A program made the position numbers and the translations under genes. Positions 34,353 to 47,600 of a stretch of 64,000 nt of DNA are shown here, in pieces. The stretch comes from Styela clava (Eukaryota > Chordata > Ascidiacea > Stolidobranchia > Styelidae), in NCBI RefSeq assembly GCF_964204865.1, contig NC_135255.1, positions 3,534,001 through 3,598,000 of the forward strand, given 5' to 3'. Numbering within the stretch: position 1 is the first letter of the stretch; every line of letters starts with the position of its first letter. The notes below the pieces were generated by a model. The model had not been told where the DNA came from. It saw only the letters and a list, made by a program, of their open reading frames with translations, and searched no databases.

Positions 34353-37002
34353 GTCGATCTACAGCCTAGACCTAAATAATAATAAAAAGTTAAGCACGCC
34401 TAATATACTGTTGTTGAATTGTAAATAAATATACATATGGAAGATATTAAATCTATAATATAAAACGAAATTAAAACATCCGACGAAAGAAGAATTTCAT
34501 GTCGGTTTATTGTTGGTATTGTTTACAGTTGAACAAAAGTACACATATATAATATTGTAATTCCGATCTTACCACCCCAACTTTGTTTATTTTATTCTTT
34601 TGCCCTCGAGCGCAACAAATGGCACAAAGGGGCGGTAACTGTACATTTTACGACTTGTATTAGCCTACTATTGTTATGAAATAATTATGGAGGAGAATGA
34701 AACAAACACAGTAACAAAACCAGTAATTCAATAAACTAACTAACTTCAGCAAAATACACTAAACAAGATTTCTTTGCTAAAAAGTACGTTTAGTACTATG
34801 TTATAAACTCATTTCTATATCTCTAACGTTAACTTTGAAACATTGGCATCTAAATCCTGTGCTCAAATTAGACAAGCTACACACACGAGTAATACACTAA
34901 CACTTGAGTCTATACGTCTGTAACGTAACAATTTGGAATTCTAGTATAAGTAAGACAAACGACAAAAATCGCCTTAGGCGTTTAATACTTTGTGGAGAAA
35001 CGGAGATAAACGTCATGTGAGTATTCTTTGACCAATCCGATTGACCAAATATCCAGTATATAATTAGGAATATAGATTGTACATTACAAACAGCTACTTT
35101 CAGAAGGTTAAAATAATCAAACAGCTAAACACAAAGTGAATATAAGTTTCATGGTATTCTCAATATCCCTCAATCTACACAGTATGATGGTCACAGTTAC
35201 ATGTGCGTGGACCGTGTTGCTTGTTGACTTTATAAATTCTGTGAGCTCTACAGCGTCAAATCTCATTGAAATCCAAGATACGACGATGATTGTAATCTAA
35301 AAGCAAATCTTTTTTCCAGACTCATGCTAGAGTGCACCGTCTGCAGTATAGGCCAAGTTGTCTTTACAAATAAAGCACAAAGCAGTGACAGTTACCATTC
35401 AATGTTCCAGATTTAGAAAAAGTGATCATGTGACCATTGCACATAGTTTGAAAGTTAATCGCATTAGTTGTTGAAGTGCATCCTCCTATGATTAATATTA
35501 AGAGGGATATTCCTAATTTAATTGCGAGTCTTTAATAATAACTTTTTTTCTGTTTAGACTTTAGAACATCGAGATCCTTATTCACTCTTCGCCATAGAAC
35601 ACCCAATGGTAAAATGGCCAAAAAAGCCATTCTTCTTCTTTCATTTTTGTTTAACTTTTGATACTGCTTCAAAATTCATATTTATTTGTGTATATGTCCT
35701 ACTTTGTTTCATTTTACTACAAAAGTAGTTACAAAAATTATTTCTAATGTTGGCTACTACTAGATATTGCTGGTTCATAGTGAATGAACTTTAGAGCTTC
35801 TACGTGTTAAATACTTGATCAGTGGTGCTCCATGTCCATAATTGCAGATAATCAATTGCTAAGTGATTTTATTGCTTCCAATATGTTTAGTAGGGAGGAT
35901 ATAAATGCACAAAAATATCACTTTTAAAAAGAAAATCGATTGAGCTATGTTGTGATATTTCTTTAATAAAGAAACAGCAGTCAAAACAAAACTGAACTCT
36001 ACTGCACCACGTATTTGTGTATTGTGTATGATGAGGATTTGTATCTCAACAAACCCCAATTCACTTCAAACAACTGATCGTGTATTGTAGTCACAGATAG
36101 TAAAATACATAACAACATACTTGTGGTCGCGATGGTCGTTAGCCAAATATAAGCACTATGGAAATTACTTTATCTGAGTATTTGAACAATTCTTATGTCA
36201 TAGTTAGATTTATACGTCATTGTGAGATTATTGTGATGAAACAATTATGCTGAATACTAGAAATAGAACATGTACCAGCACAGCCACGCACTTTCTCTAA
36301 TCATTTCGTTCGTTTATTACTCCAGCACACTATCTTGCGGAATTTTTTGTAGGTGAAATTTATGTCAACAAGAAAATCACCGATGTGCGTGTGAGTATTT
36401 TGCTCATATTTAGAATTGTGCGATTTAAACGTTTCTCGATCTTCTGCAGTCAATTCTATGTATTACACGCGCACCAAAACATATATACATATTTTTTTTC
36501 TATCTTTCTACTACATAAAATCAAAGCAGCAATTAAAATGTCAGATTAAATTACTTTCCTTCTAGTATAATTAAATTTATGCAAGAAAGCCCTTCTAGGT
36601 TGCTCAATTAAATCTGAATTTATTCTATGCAACTAGATAGTTTGAAAAATAATGTTAGAAAGTACAGAGAGCGTTTAATTTAATAATATGCTTCGTAACG
36701 GCACATAAAAGTATAGCGTATATACCCACTACAGTGTGCCCCGCTCATAAACGCTCGCATAGTTCGCAAAAGGTTATTTGAAGCCAAGATGATATCGCAC
36801 CAGTAAGTAAATCAACCCAATTAATTGCTTAATAATGACTCCAGTAAGAGTCTATGAACGTCCATGTGTACAGCATTACGAATGGTTTGTATTTTTTACT
36901 TTTCATATATTTGTTTTTTTCATGACTTTCATGAGTCAAAACAATTATGTGCAGAGTGCTTTTCGGTTTGTTATTGCCTTCGTACGTTACTCTAACATCT
37001 AA

Positions 37003-37037
37003 CTAATAGGCCACTAATGGGAGTAATAGGCCACTAA
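37003..37037. repeat. short direct repeat
   Basis: TAATAGGCCACTAAT occurs twice at a 20-base spacing. Meaning unknown. Confidence 0.5.
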
Positions 37038-37633
37038 TAATTCAAGTCCTAATGCTGCTCGAAAATTTTAGCCAACTTCAACCGTTTCATCTTTACTTTA
37101 AAAGTACAAGTTGCATGCTATTCCGATATATTCCAAAAAAAGTAAGGCCCGACGCGTCGAATCGTAACATAACATTCTTGTGAAGCCAAACTCTCCTGGG
37201 AGCATGACGGACATTTTCGGTTCAAGGAAGCTAATTTGATCCAAATCAATAGTATTAGGTATTAGGCTGAATGCGAGGGAGAACAGTTTTTAAGGTATCT
37301 TCCGAAAATTGAAAGCATGTGATTAAAGTGTTTGTTGTGCAGCAATTGATCAGCTGAAAAAAAAAGATGATTTCATATAAAATAATTATAGAAGAGTGTG
37401 GTGATTGATGTCTTCCTCTAATTTATTCATTTCTACATTATACTGCACTGCATCTATCTTTTCATTTTCACAAAGTGTTGCATAAAAAAATCGTATAAAA
37501 AAGTTCTACGCTTGCAAAATATGATATCGCTGAAATTGCACTTTTCGAAAATTTCTTCAGCTGCATCATGTTATGAGTATAAATGAATATCAGCAGAATA
37601 AGTTGTGCTAATTCGTGGTTGAAATAAAGAGAG

Positions 37634-37750
37634 GCCTCATTCTATAATATGAAATACCTTATCTAGAATATGGGAGTTAGAACACAGTTTATGCCTCATT
37701 CCGTAATGTGAAACACCTTATTCAGAATATGGGAGTTAGAACACAATTTA
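37634..37750. repeat. 59-bp tandem duplication
   Basis: Two units starting at 37634 and 37693 share GCCTCATTC, then TGAAA.ACCTTAT, then AGAATATGGGAGTTAGAACA with few differences. Non-coding. Confidence 0.8.
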
Positions 37751-40700
37751 TGTTAACTATTGGAATCAATATGACGCAGAAACATGGAAACAAAAAAATA
37801 AAATTCGCAGAAAATTTACAGCACAAATCGTACAGTAAATACGTAGTTAAATAGCTTGTGTAGTTACCATAAAATGCAAGTGGGCTTTTCGCGGTTTTTA
37901 ACTGCAGATTGATCGAAAAATATAAAACGCATCTCGTCAACAACATATGACTGGAATCAAAATGTCTGCAGAAATAGTCGATGACAGATCATTTGCAGTG
38001 TAGGTAAGGTCAAAGATCGAAATTCTAAGAAAATATAGAGCATTGCCGAAGCACGTTCCAAATGTGTTATTTCTTGATATATTGTCTGCATATATCGCAT
38101 CCAAAATTACTAATATTGTATAATATTCAAGATAGTATTCAGTGATTACCCGTGGTAGAATGAATATAATTCTCTGATTCTGTCTTGATGCCAAGCTTAA
38201 AATGTTTAAAAAGCTAACACGACGTATACTCATGTTGGAAATCTGTTTGTTTTAAATTATATTCATTTCTGTTTGGTGCAACAATTCGTTGAATTATCGA
38301 ACTAGCAAGGTTTTTAAAGGGCCATTACTTCCCAAAGAAATGTTTAAAACATAGGTAGAACATGTAGCTTGAAAATATCTTGTTAAAATAGAATTTATCC
38401 GCCATCTTTATCATTTATGAATATTCGAATTTTGCTTATAACTTGATTATGACCAATGTATTTGGTTTTCACCTTTTTGATATCTTCATATTTGCAAATA
38501 TCATTGGGGTGAAATATAGTTTTAAAACACCTTTAAAACTATTTTAAAAGGTCATGATGCAACTCGAACTTTCACGAAACTGCAAGGGAGTCATAGAGAA
38601 CACGCTACGTTAGCAAATAAACTGAAATGGTTTTTATAAAATATTTATTAAAAAGTTATGTGTAAGCTGCTGTTTGAAACAGATTTATAAGTTGGGTTTG
38701 GTGTTGGGCATGTGTTTAAAAACGCTCAATTTTTTTCTGAAAATGTAGTTCTTTATCCGCTTGCTTATTTAAACTGTAGAAATAAATTTTCATCAGCAAT
38801 TGTTGTTATCCTTTTAATGTTATAAAATTGGATATACCTGTTACATGGACATACCTCATGTCGGTTTCGAGGCTCCCTTTTTTGGGTTGGAATAATGTCC
38901 CGAATTTGGTCAAACTATAATATAATATATGATTTGGGTATGAAGTTCGAGACATGTCGGGTTGTTTATATAAATGATTTTAATAAATGTTCCAAATACA
39001 ATCGTATCTACCACACATCACATTTCTTTGCAGTTCCTCTCCAACAACAAGTTTTATTACCATTTGCTAATGTTAAACAAATGCATTATGATGCAATAGC
39101 AAATTCTGTTAAGCACAAACTCAAATGAAAATAAAATTATTGGATTTCGATTTTTAGCGTTGAAAATTAGTGCCTAGCAGTGATTGGATTCAATTAGAGT
39201 TTAATGAATAACATTTAGGAGTTGGGTTCGGATTGATGACAAAATTCCTCTTGCATCTCCTGACTGACACGTTGAATACATATACAGGTGTAATCGAGTT
39301 TATAACAAATTTCAGAGTTCAGCATTTTTTCAAATGTTAAAAGTTAATAAACGTGTTAATCACATTACATCGTTGCAAACCATTTTTGGTAAAATGTTCT
39401 AGATTTTCCTAGTAAGGAATAGTAAACAATATGAACAGAAACTTGTGATTGGTATGTCATAGGCTTTCGCCTAAGTGCGGTATTTCCCAGTAACTTTTGT
39501 ATGCTTATTGGAATTATGGGCAAGCGTCCAGAAATTTTGTAAAATTATGTGATTGATTAGATGATTCAAGCATTAGTAAAATGTACAATTTAATAATAGC
39601 TAAAGCGTTGATGAAAGCGATAGGGTGTATGTCTCAGGAGGATCTGGCTTCGACTATGATCATTTGTGGGTAAAATTGGATCTTGGTTAAATCGACATAT
39701 TTGTATGTTCAATATAACATTTTTAAATCAACAATTGATGGTTTAATTAAATCCTTCAACATTTTTTAATCTATGGTCGATATTCCAACGCAATAGTTAT
39801 CAATTGTTTTGGCTGTCGTCCCGATTATAACCAAAAATCTCAATTTCAGATGGGTAGGTTCAACATGACGCATTTTAACTGGTAGTGTTTTAGTTCAGTT
39901 TTTTGACAGAGTAAGATCATATATAGTTTCGACTGTATTTGTTACCGTTCAATGCTCTTAAAATTATTAAAAACAGAATTAAATAAAATTCTCGTCCTAA
40001 ATATTGTCTGTACATAATTTTCATTTATCAACATATCATGTTTGATAAGGACTTATCGATGCAATATAATAGGTGGCAAGAACGTATGCGTGTGCCAGAC
40101 ACTTCCGTTTACAAGCGTGACATAAGATAAGGACGATATTTTAAATTCTAAAAATACTAGTGTGAGTATCGGAGAAACCAACAGTATCAGATATGTAGTT
40201 TAAATCACAGTTCTAATATATTTTAATGTTCTCATGGGACGAGGGGCATTGAGCGTTAAGGAACACAGTGTACAGATGGAACGTTTATCAGACCGACGTT
40301 AGAATAAAACAAATAAAAAAAAACATTAAAAGAAATACGAAAACATAAATGTTTTCTTGGAAGTAAATTAATGTATCAACATAATATAATTATAAAGCAA
40401 CGCTTTCTGCAAAGAAACGCAGGGCATGGATAAGCAATTTACATTAACTTCGAACTTTACGAAAAATGAGGTCCTCGAAAGTGACTGATTGTTTTGCTGT
40501 ATTTTATTCTCAGCACGTCATAAGTTGTATCAAATAACCTATTCAACGCATTGTCGCCAAGAAAATTCGTCTAAAGTCGATCAAAATATTTCCGAATTTG
40601 CAAACGGCGCATTTCTGACTCATCGTATGGATGAACATCTAAGACAGTCATAGAACATTTGTGATTTTATACATGGCCAATCATGAATCAAAGATACATA

Positions 40701-43700
40701 GTACTGCCTATAAATTAAACTTAGCACAAGTGAAAAATTACACATAGCACAGTCAGCCAGCACACGTTAAAAACAAAAATAGAGTTCAGATCGCAGAACA
40801 ACGCGTTTGGCAACAAAGCACCAATGCTGCGTTAGCGTTTTATTGTGTTTTTAGCCGTTTATTGTGTTTTGTCGAGCTAGCTAAACAAAATAGACTAAAC
40901 AAAAACCATTACTTAGTTGTAAAAAAATCAACTATAGTTCAGATGTATCATGATTGAATAGTCTAAATCACGTATGGCCAACGCATGTCGAAAATCTAGC
41001 ACCGCGTATATATTAATTTAACTACAAGGAAATGCCATTGTTCTCCCCTTTCCTTTTGACAGTGTTTTCTCTGCTGTTCAAGATAACACCAACGCGAGAA
41101 AAAGGGAGATATTAAATTAATGCATGACATCGAGTCGGGAAATCAATTACAATTGATTTAGTTTAAGGCGAGGAGTCAGTGAGCTGTCACGTTTAAATAT
41201 TATTTTAAATCGCGTTTGAGATTATAGTAAAGTAGTAAAGGCCAATTAAATATTCAATAGTGTTTTGACGTGATTTCATATTCTAAGATAGTACAACGTG
41301 TTAATCATAAACTAGAAATTTGAATACTGGATACTTTTACACCATCGGGACCATATCAAGAATAGCATGAGGTAACTTTATATTTCTTTATTGGTCATCT
41401 TTAACTGTCACATACTAACGGGTTGCATTTGTGTGATCATTTTAAGTTCGCAGATATAGGGAATGCTTGAAGTATCGCAAGTACTTTCGGAAGCTGGAAT
41501 TACATGATAAACGCTTTACCCACGTCGTATACACCGTATAATCGCTTGAATTCAAATTTTGAAAACCTAACCATAATCCTGTATTGACCTACAAAACGCT
41601 TTCAACAAGCGAAAGTTTTGATATCATGCAATGACAAAGAGAAAACAATGGAAAATCGCCCGCAGCGAAATCCTACTCTTGGGATGAACATTTTATCACA
41701 TATTATGTGAATTACGATGCGGTATTAGTCTGCGTCCAATTGCGTCTGTATTTGTTTATCTCATAAAAGTAATTGGGAGCGGCATTTTTACAGAGGTACT
41801 TTCTAATAGATATAACTGCAGTTCATTGTTCTATCCGCAGCATTGATAGTACGAACTCCAACTAATCATAAGTAATACTTTATAGCTAATTTAAAAACAT
41901 GCCTACAAATAAAATATTCAATGATTTAAATATGCGAGTAAATGTTCTGGTATTTAAATCCAATGTTATCAAGAAAATTTCATGTTCTACTGTTATATTA
42001 AATGTTGAATTCGTTTGTATTTTGATCCCACATTTTAGTTAATGTCAATGCGCCGTATTCTAAATTAATTACTTCTTATTTATTCGGGTTTGCCGATATC
42101 TTAACGCTACTTTTTTACGCAAAATTGGATCGCCAATTAGCCAGCAACAGCACTTTGGTTTGTAATTTATGTAATGTTAAACTAGTATCTGCAAATTGAA
42201 CAAAACGGCCGAAATATTGGACCAGCCAATTTGTTAGTAACTGGACATATAGGATCATGCGATACAAATTGTCTGAATAATTTCCGGCCTAGCCTGATTC
42301 ACTTCCAGGTATTTGTGTTTTTCCTTGTAAAATCTTTTTTTAACAAAGTAACAAAATTGTGGAAAACTTGCAAAGAGTTCATAACCAACAAATAGGGCAA
42401 TTTTTCAAGTTTTTCATCTGTTTTATTTAACTCTACAATCGCGGGGGTATAAATTGTTATGGCTTCAAAATATATAAGGGTAAACGCTTTCATATCAATA
42501 TATAGCCATGATGTTTATGAAATAAAGGAAGCGTATAAACAGGTTTTATTTGCCATATTCAAATCCAATAATTACTAAGTTATATAATTTCTTTTCCCAC
42601 TGTAAATAGATTCTTATATAACTGAATATCATTCTTTGTCGTGTTATATTTAAAAACCATGAACAAATCTTTCATAATTGCAATCTGGAATAAAATTCAC
42701 TAATTTCGACTTCCGAAACACATTCATTATGACAGAGGAAAATCAATCGCAAAATGGAACGTGAAATGACTTGGTAAAAAATAAACGAAATAGAAAATTA
42801 ATTCAAAAAAAATACTGAATGAGTTTGTGAACCGTAGGCATGTAAATTATAGGGACAAAAATCATCTTTTATCATGTATGTGTTTCACGTAATAAGATCG
42901 TTTTCTTTGATTCAGTCCCGATTGAAAATAAACCAATGCTCGCTTTATCTGTGATTTGAAAGCATGCCATTAATCACAATACACAAGTTAAAATTGTTCA
43001 GGGCATGTAGCCGCCCATATCAAACGTCATATGGTTCGATTTTGGCGCGTAGTAAATAAATTACGTCAGCGTTTGTTATTTTCTCGGCCATATTGTTTTG
43101 ATAAAAAGAATTATTCGATATAATATACAAATTATCGATTTCTCCTCTGTTTTAGACGGGCAACATCTAAGCTGTGATTATGGTAGTGATATTTGTGACA
43201 TATATCTGTGAAACAAACACATTATGTTGATAATTAATCTGGTACCTGTCAAGCAGAATGATAGTGACCACGATGTATTGATCAACTGCATAATATGTTG
43301 ACGATACTTGGAAATATAAACTATATATTAACTATATTTTACTTCCCAGTGGTATTCCAATTATAAGATTTATTATTGTTGATCCAAAACTAAACCTAAA
43401 ATTGTAGCCAAATTCATGGATGTCGCGAAAATATTTAAAATAATAAACTATTATTTAATTCTACGCAAGAATGAAAATAAATATATCATTTAATGGTATT
43501 GATTATACAACGTTTCAGTAAATGACAGAAAATATTATTAACGATGTGATATTCTTAGAATTGAGCCCGGAATATATTTTTTTTATAAATAATGAGTTTT
43601 GACTTTGCCGTAGACGATTTCAATTTTTCAACTAATGCTCAAAATCCAATTTATGAAAAAGGTGTTTCATTAATCATGCTGTAAAGACCTTTGAAAATAC

Positions 43701-44616
43701 CGGTCATGTGAAGACGCTATGAAAATTTTTCACGTAAATACATATAGGATGCACATTTCGTATAGTCATCGTTGCAAATTTTGGTTTACATAATGACAGT
43801 TGATTGTAATCACTTGTAGTTGCAGCGAATGAACCACAAACCAAAATAATTACCGAGCATTCGCAGTTTTTTATAGTATATATTAATTTATAAAATATTG
43901 TAATTGGGAAAGTAAAAATGAACCTGGAATTATCTGAAGTGAAATATGTGCGAGTAACTATCATATAACATTAAATTCATTACTATGTATCGTTTGAGCA
44001 CGTATTAAAATGATTTTATGGGAATGAATAATTAAGTAAAAAAACGCACTAAACTTGAGCGATATTGAACTGGTCAACGATTGTGTAATAGAACCGCTTT
44101 GTCAGTTTTTTTTCAGTTCTGATTTTTAATATATGCTTTGACAATTTAGATAAGTTTTCTCTGAAGAACTCAAGCACACTAATATAAACCTTTTTATTTG
44201 GCCTTCGCCTCAAGTAAACAAGTTCCGGGTCTACAAGCGATCGATATACAACTCTAATACAGACTTATCGATCGAGTTTTACTACGATTGGCGCTGAGAC
44301 CATTACGAGTTCGACATTATTGTGGTGTGCGCAATTCAAATTGTGAAATATTGCATGTATTGAAACTTGAAACGAAGTCCATCTAAAACTGACCACACCT
44401 TTGACATAGGAGTAGCAAAATTAGCATTTTAAAGTGCTGGGGCGAGTTATGTCAAGATCGCAAAAATATAAAATGTTTTTGGTAATACATACTATCATAT
44501 GTTAGAAAGTAGCTCCTGCTGATAACAAGCCATTCCCGTCATTTCTGAAGCCATTCAGCCATTCCTTTCCCAGCTTAAGTTTCAACTTCTGAAACAAATA
44601 CATCCCGAATAGAATA

Positions 44617-47600
44617 ATGAATCATATAAACTTCATTTTTAGGATTCTTGCACTGATGATCTCGATTATTTTCGTCGCTGAGGTGGCATCGAAGCTTCCA
44701 ACATATTCTCTATGTGAGCTGACCGGTCCGCGAATAATAACATCCGCAAGAGGGCATATCACTTCTCCAAATTTTCCAAACAATTACCCTCGGAATAAAA
44801 ATTGCGAATGGCAAGTGATTTCACCAAAAGGAGCTGGCATTCAATTGCGTATTGCATATCTCAACAACAAGGAAGTGTTTGACAACGGACAAGGCGATTG
44901 GTAAGTAAATAACATATATTGTGATGGAATTTAAGAAGGTGTGTGACCACGCCCCTTTTTGAATATTGCAGGTCGAAATGAGAAATAAAACAACAACTAG
45001 TTTTTGGCACATCAACGGACAAATTTTTTACGATTGCTCCGCTTTGCGAAAAATCTAAGATTTTGACCGAGCAAATCACCTATTGAATAGCACATATACG
45101 AATATCAGTTCACTAATGATTCAATGCAAGTGCATTTGACACTGTATTTTCAACAGCGTGTTATAATGTCAGAGATAATCAATATCACTAACATGTTTGA
45201 TAAATTCTTTGTTATATAACAGACCTTAACACGCTCCCAAAGTTTCTCTAATGTCCTACCTTATAAAACTTTTCTATTGACGTCAAAAAACGATAGAAGC
45301 GTGCTTACTCTGTAAAAATTATTCTATTTTTGAAGATATCAATGCCGTGTAATCAATTACATTTAACGGGAATGCGGCATACATATTGCATATTTTTATT
45401 TAAAGTTTAGAGCAGTTTAATTACTGACTGAAAGTTGTTTTTTATTTATTTATTTTTTTTTTGCTGGAATACAAATTCCAAAATATCATGACTCAAAGCA
45501 ATTGTTTTTTAAAAGTAAAACGAACCGAACAGCGTATTTTGATGTGTCATTTCATTATATGCAAATTCAGGCCGTTTGCTGTCATGAACGATAACGAATA
45601 ACATATATGGTTTGAAATAAAACAGGCAAGGATTGACTCAACACCCCTGTGCGCTGTGATCTTAACGAGCCTCTATGATAATGTTTTTACACTCGGAAAA
45701 AAATTGCAAAGAAGCAATTTAACTTCTATAATTGGTTCGATTTTAAACCTTATGTTACCTTAAAACTATAGCGCTTAAAAACGCAGCACTTTTTAAAAAT
45801 TCGTTCAATTGCAAAAATGTGTTCGAGTTCACACTAAAGTGAGGATTTTGTGACACGTTGCACAAACTTGCATTTCAAGAGAGCCAAAAAAGTCTGTATA
45901 TTAGGACCTCCGATTGTTTTTAAACATGTTTACGTTCGAGCGCATTCTAAATTCTATTTAAGCACTGCCCTATAATGGAATATTGTAAAAATGCTCACTT
46001 CTCTCTTGTAACCTCGAGATTTTATTTTATTTTTGTAATTGATGAAATCAACTTTTCAATAATCCATGGGAATATCGCTAGGTCTTGAGTAAATGATTTA
46101 CAAAGTCGATTATTTCACTAAATATTTAGAATTGTTAAATCTGCCATTTGGCGAAAATTTACGATATGGAAATTTGGTAAATAATTCTTCTTTCGCCAGA
46201 AACGTTTTAGCGCAGAGAAAATTGGACCTAAATGTTTTTATCAGTAACTAAAAATTTATTAAAACCTTGACAACGTTCACGAAAAAGAGATGAACGAAAT
46301 TATTCTGACGTCTGTTACTAGAGTTGATTTGACAGGAATATTCGGTATTTTATTCGGCTACTGCCATAATATGTGAGCAATACTGCAACGCCGCAGGTAG
46401 TCAAAAGCAATATTACTTTGAGTTCCTATCTAGCCTGAGCGATGTCGTCATTCGATATATCAAGCCCATATCCCCTTCAAACGAACCCGATTCCAAAGTT
46501 TAATAAAATACGATTACTCCACGAACGTACAGGAAATATTACTTATCTTACAAAACCAGGAAAAACCTCAACTCTTGCACACCAGTCAGCATTTCTTTGT
46601 ATTTGCATTCATAGTTACGACAAACTTCGTATAGCATCAGGAAAAGTGGGAGATTCGTTCAAATACATTGATAACGACCAACTTTGCGCTAAGGAGGTTG
46701 AAGAACTGAGAAAAACAACTTTTGAAATACCGAACAATTCTGCTGATGAAAGTGTCATCGCAAAGATAACATTCGTGTCTGATTACGCCGATGAGAACCC
46801 AGGATTTTCTATTTTCTTTCAAGCAAGTAAGGTGTTGATTTGTTCTAGACTTGGAATTTGCCTAAAAAAGTTGGTATCATTGAAAGTATATATTGTTTGT
46901 GTATAAAATATCATACCTGCATTTTTGTTTACTAGTCTCAGGAGGGTTCATAATAAATTGGTGTTTTGAGAATATCAGAAATTTGACTTATTTTATTAAA
47001 TATCTAAAGAGTATACAAAGAGCGATAAGATTTGTTATGCGAAAGTCGCTGACTTCAGGAAAGGCAAACCATTCTTTTACTTCGATGATTGAGTATTCGG
47101 CTTGAAACAATTAGCGTAGCCTATTCGACAAATTAAATGAGAAAATTTTTAAAACTGTCATATCAGGCTGTTAATGCCAGTTAATACCAGTTATAATACC
47201 AGTTAATGATCGTATCTCGTGACGTAAACACTTAGACAGAATGCAAAATCTAACTTGTCTAAAGTAGCAAGTTCGTTTCGATTGAAAATGACACAAAGAT
47301 ACCTGGGCATTTTCATTGAATGGCATTCGGGTATACTTTGTATATGACCTGCCATCAAGGATTCAGGCTGGGCTTCTAAAATTGAGATTAAAGAATTGCT
47401 TCTATCAAAAATGTTATATTTATTATTATACCTTTTCGAAATTTATCATTTTATGCATTTACTCAGCTTGTAACCAAACTCAAACATCGGAATCCGGAAT
47501 TATAAAGTCGCCAAACTACCCAGAACAGTATCCGCCTAACGCTGAATGCTTCACGGAAATTCGAGCACCATTTGAAAACAAAATCGAAATAACTTTTGAC

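Larger units (their letters stand above)
34353..44616. other. 10-kb region between divergent genes, no gene recognised
   Basis: It lies between the starts of the minus-strand Ser-rich protein gene and the plus-strand CUB-kringle receptor gene, so it holds both promoters. A TTATTTAG acceptor-like site just above 34352 hints at a 5' untranslated exon upstream. A 77-codon frame at 38895-39128 and other short frames have no recognisable domain. Two small direct repeats are listed separately. A long stretch without coding exons could contain distal regulatory elements or untranslated first exons. Confidence 0.4.

Noticed and set aside
38895-39128. 77-codon frame in the 10-kb gap
   Set aside because: No recognisable domain; the length is within what chance gives in a region of this size.
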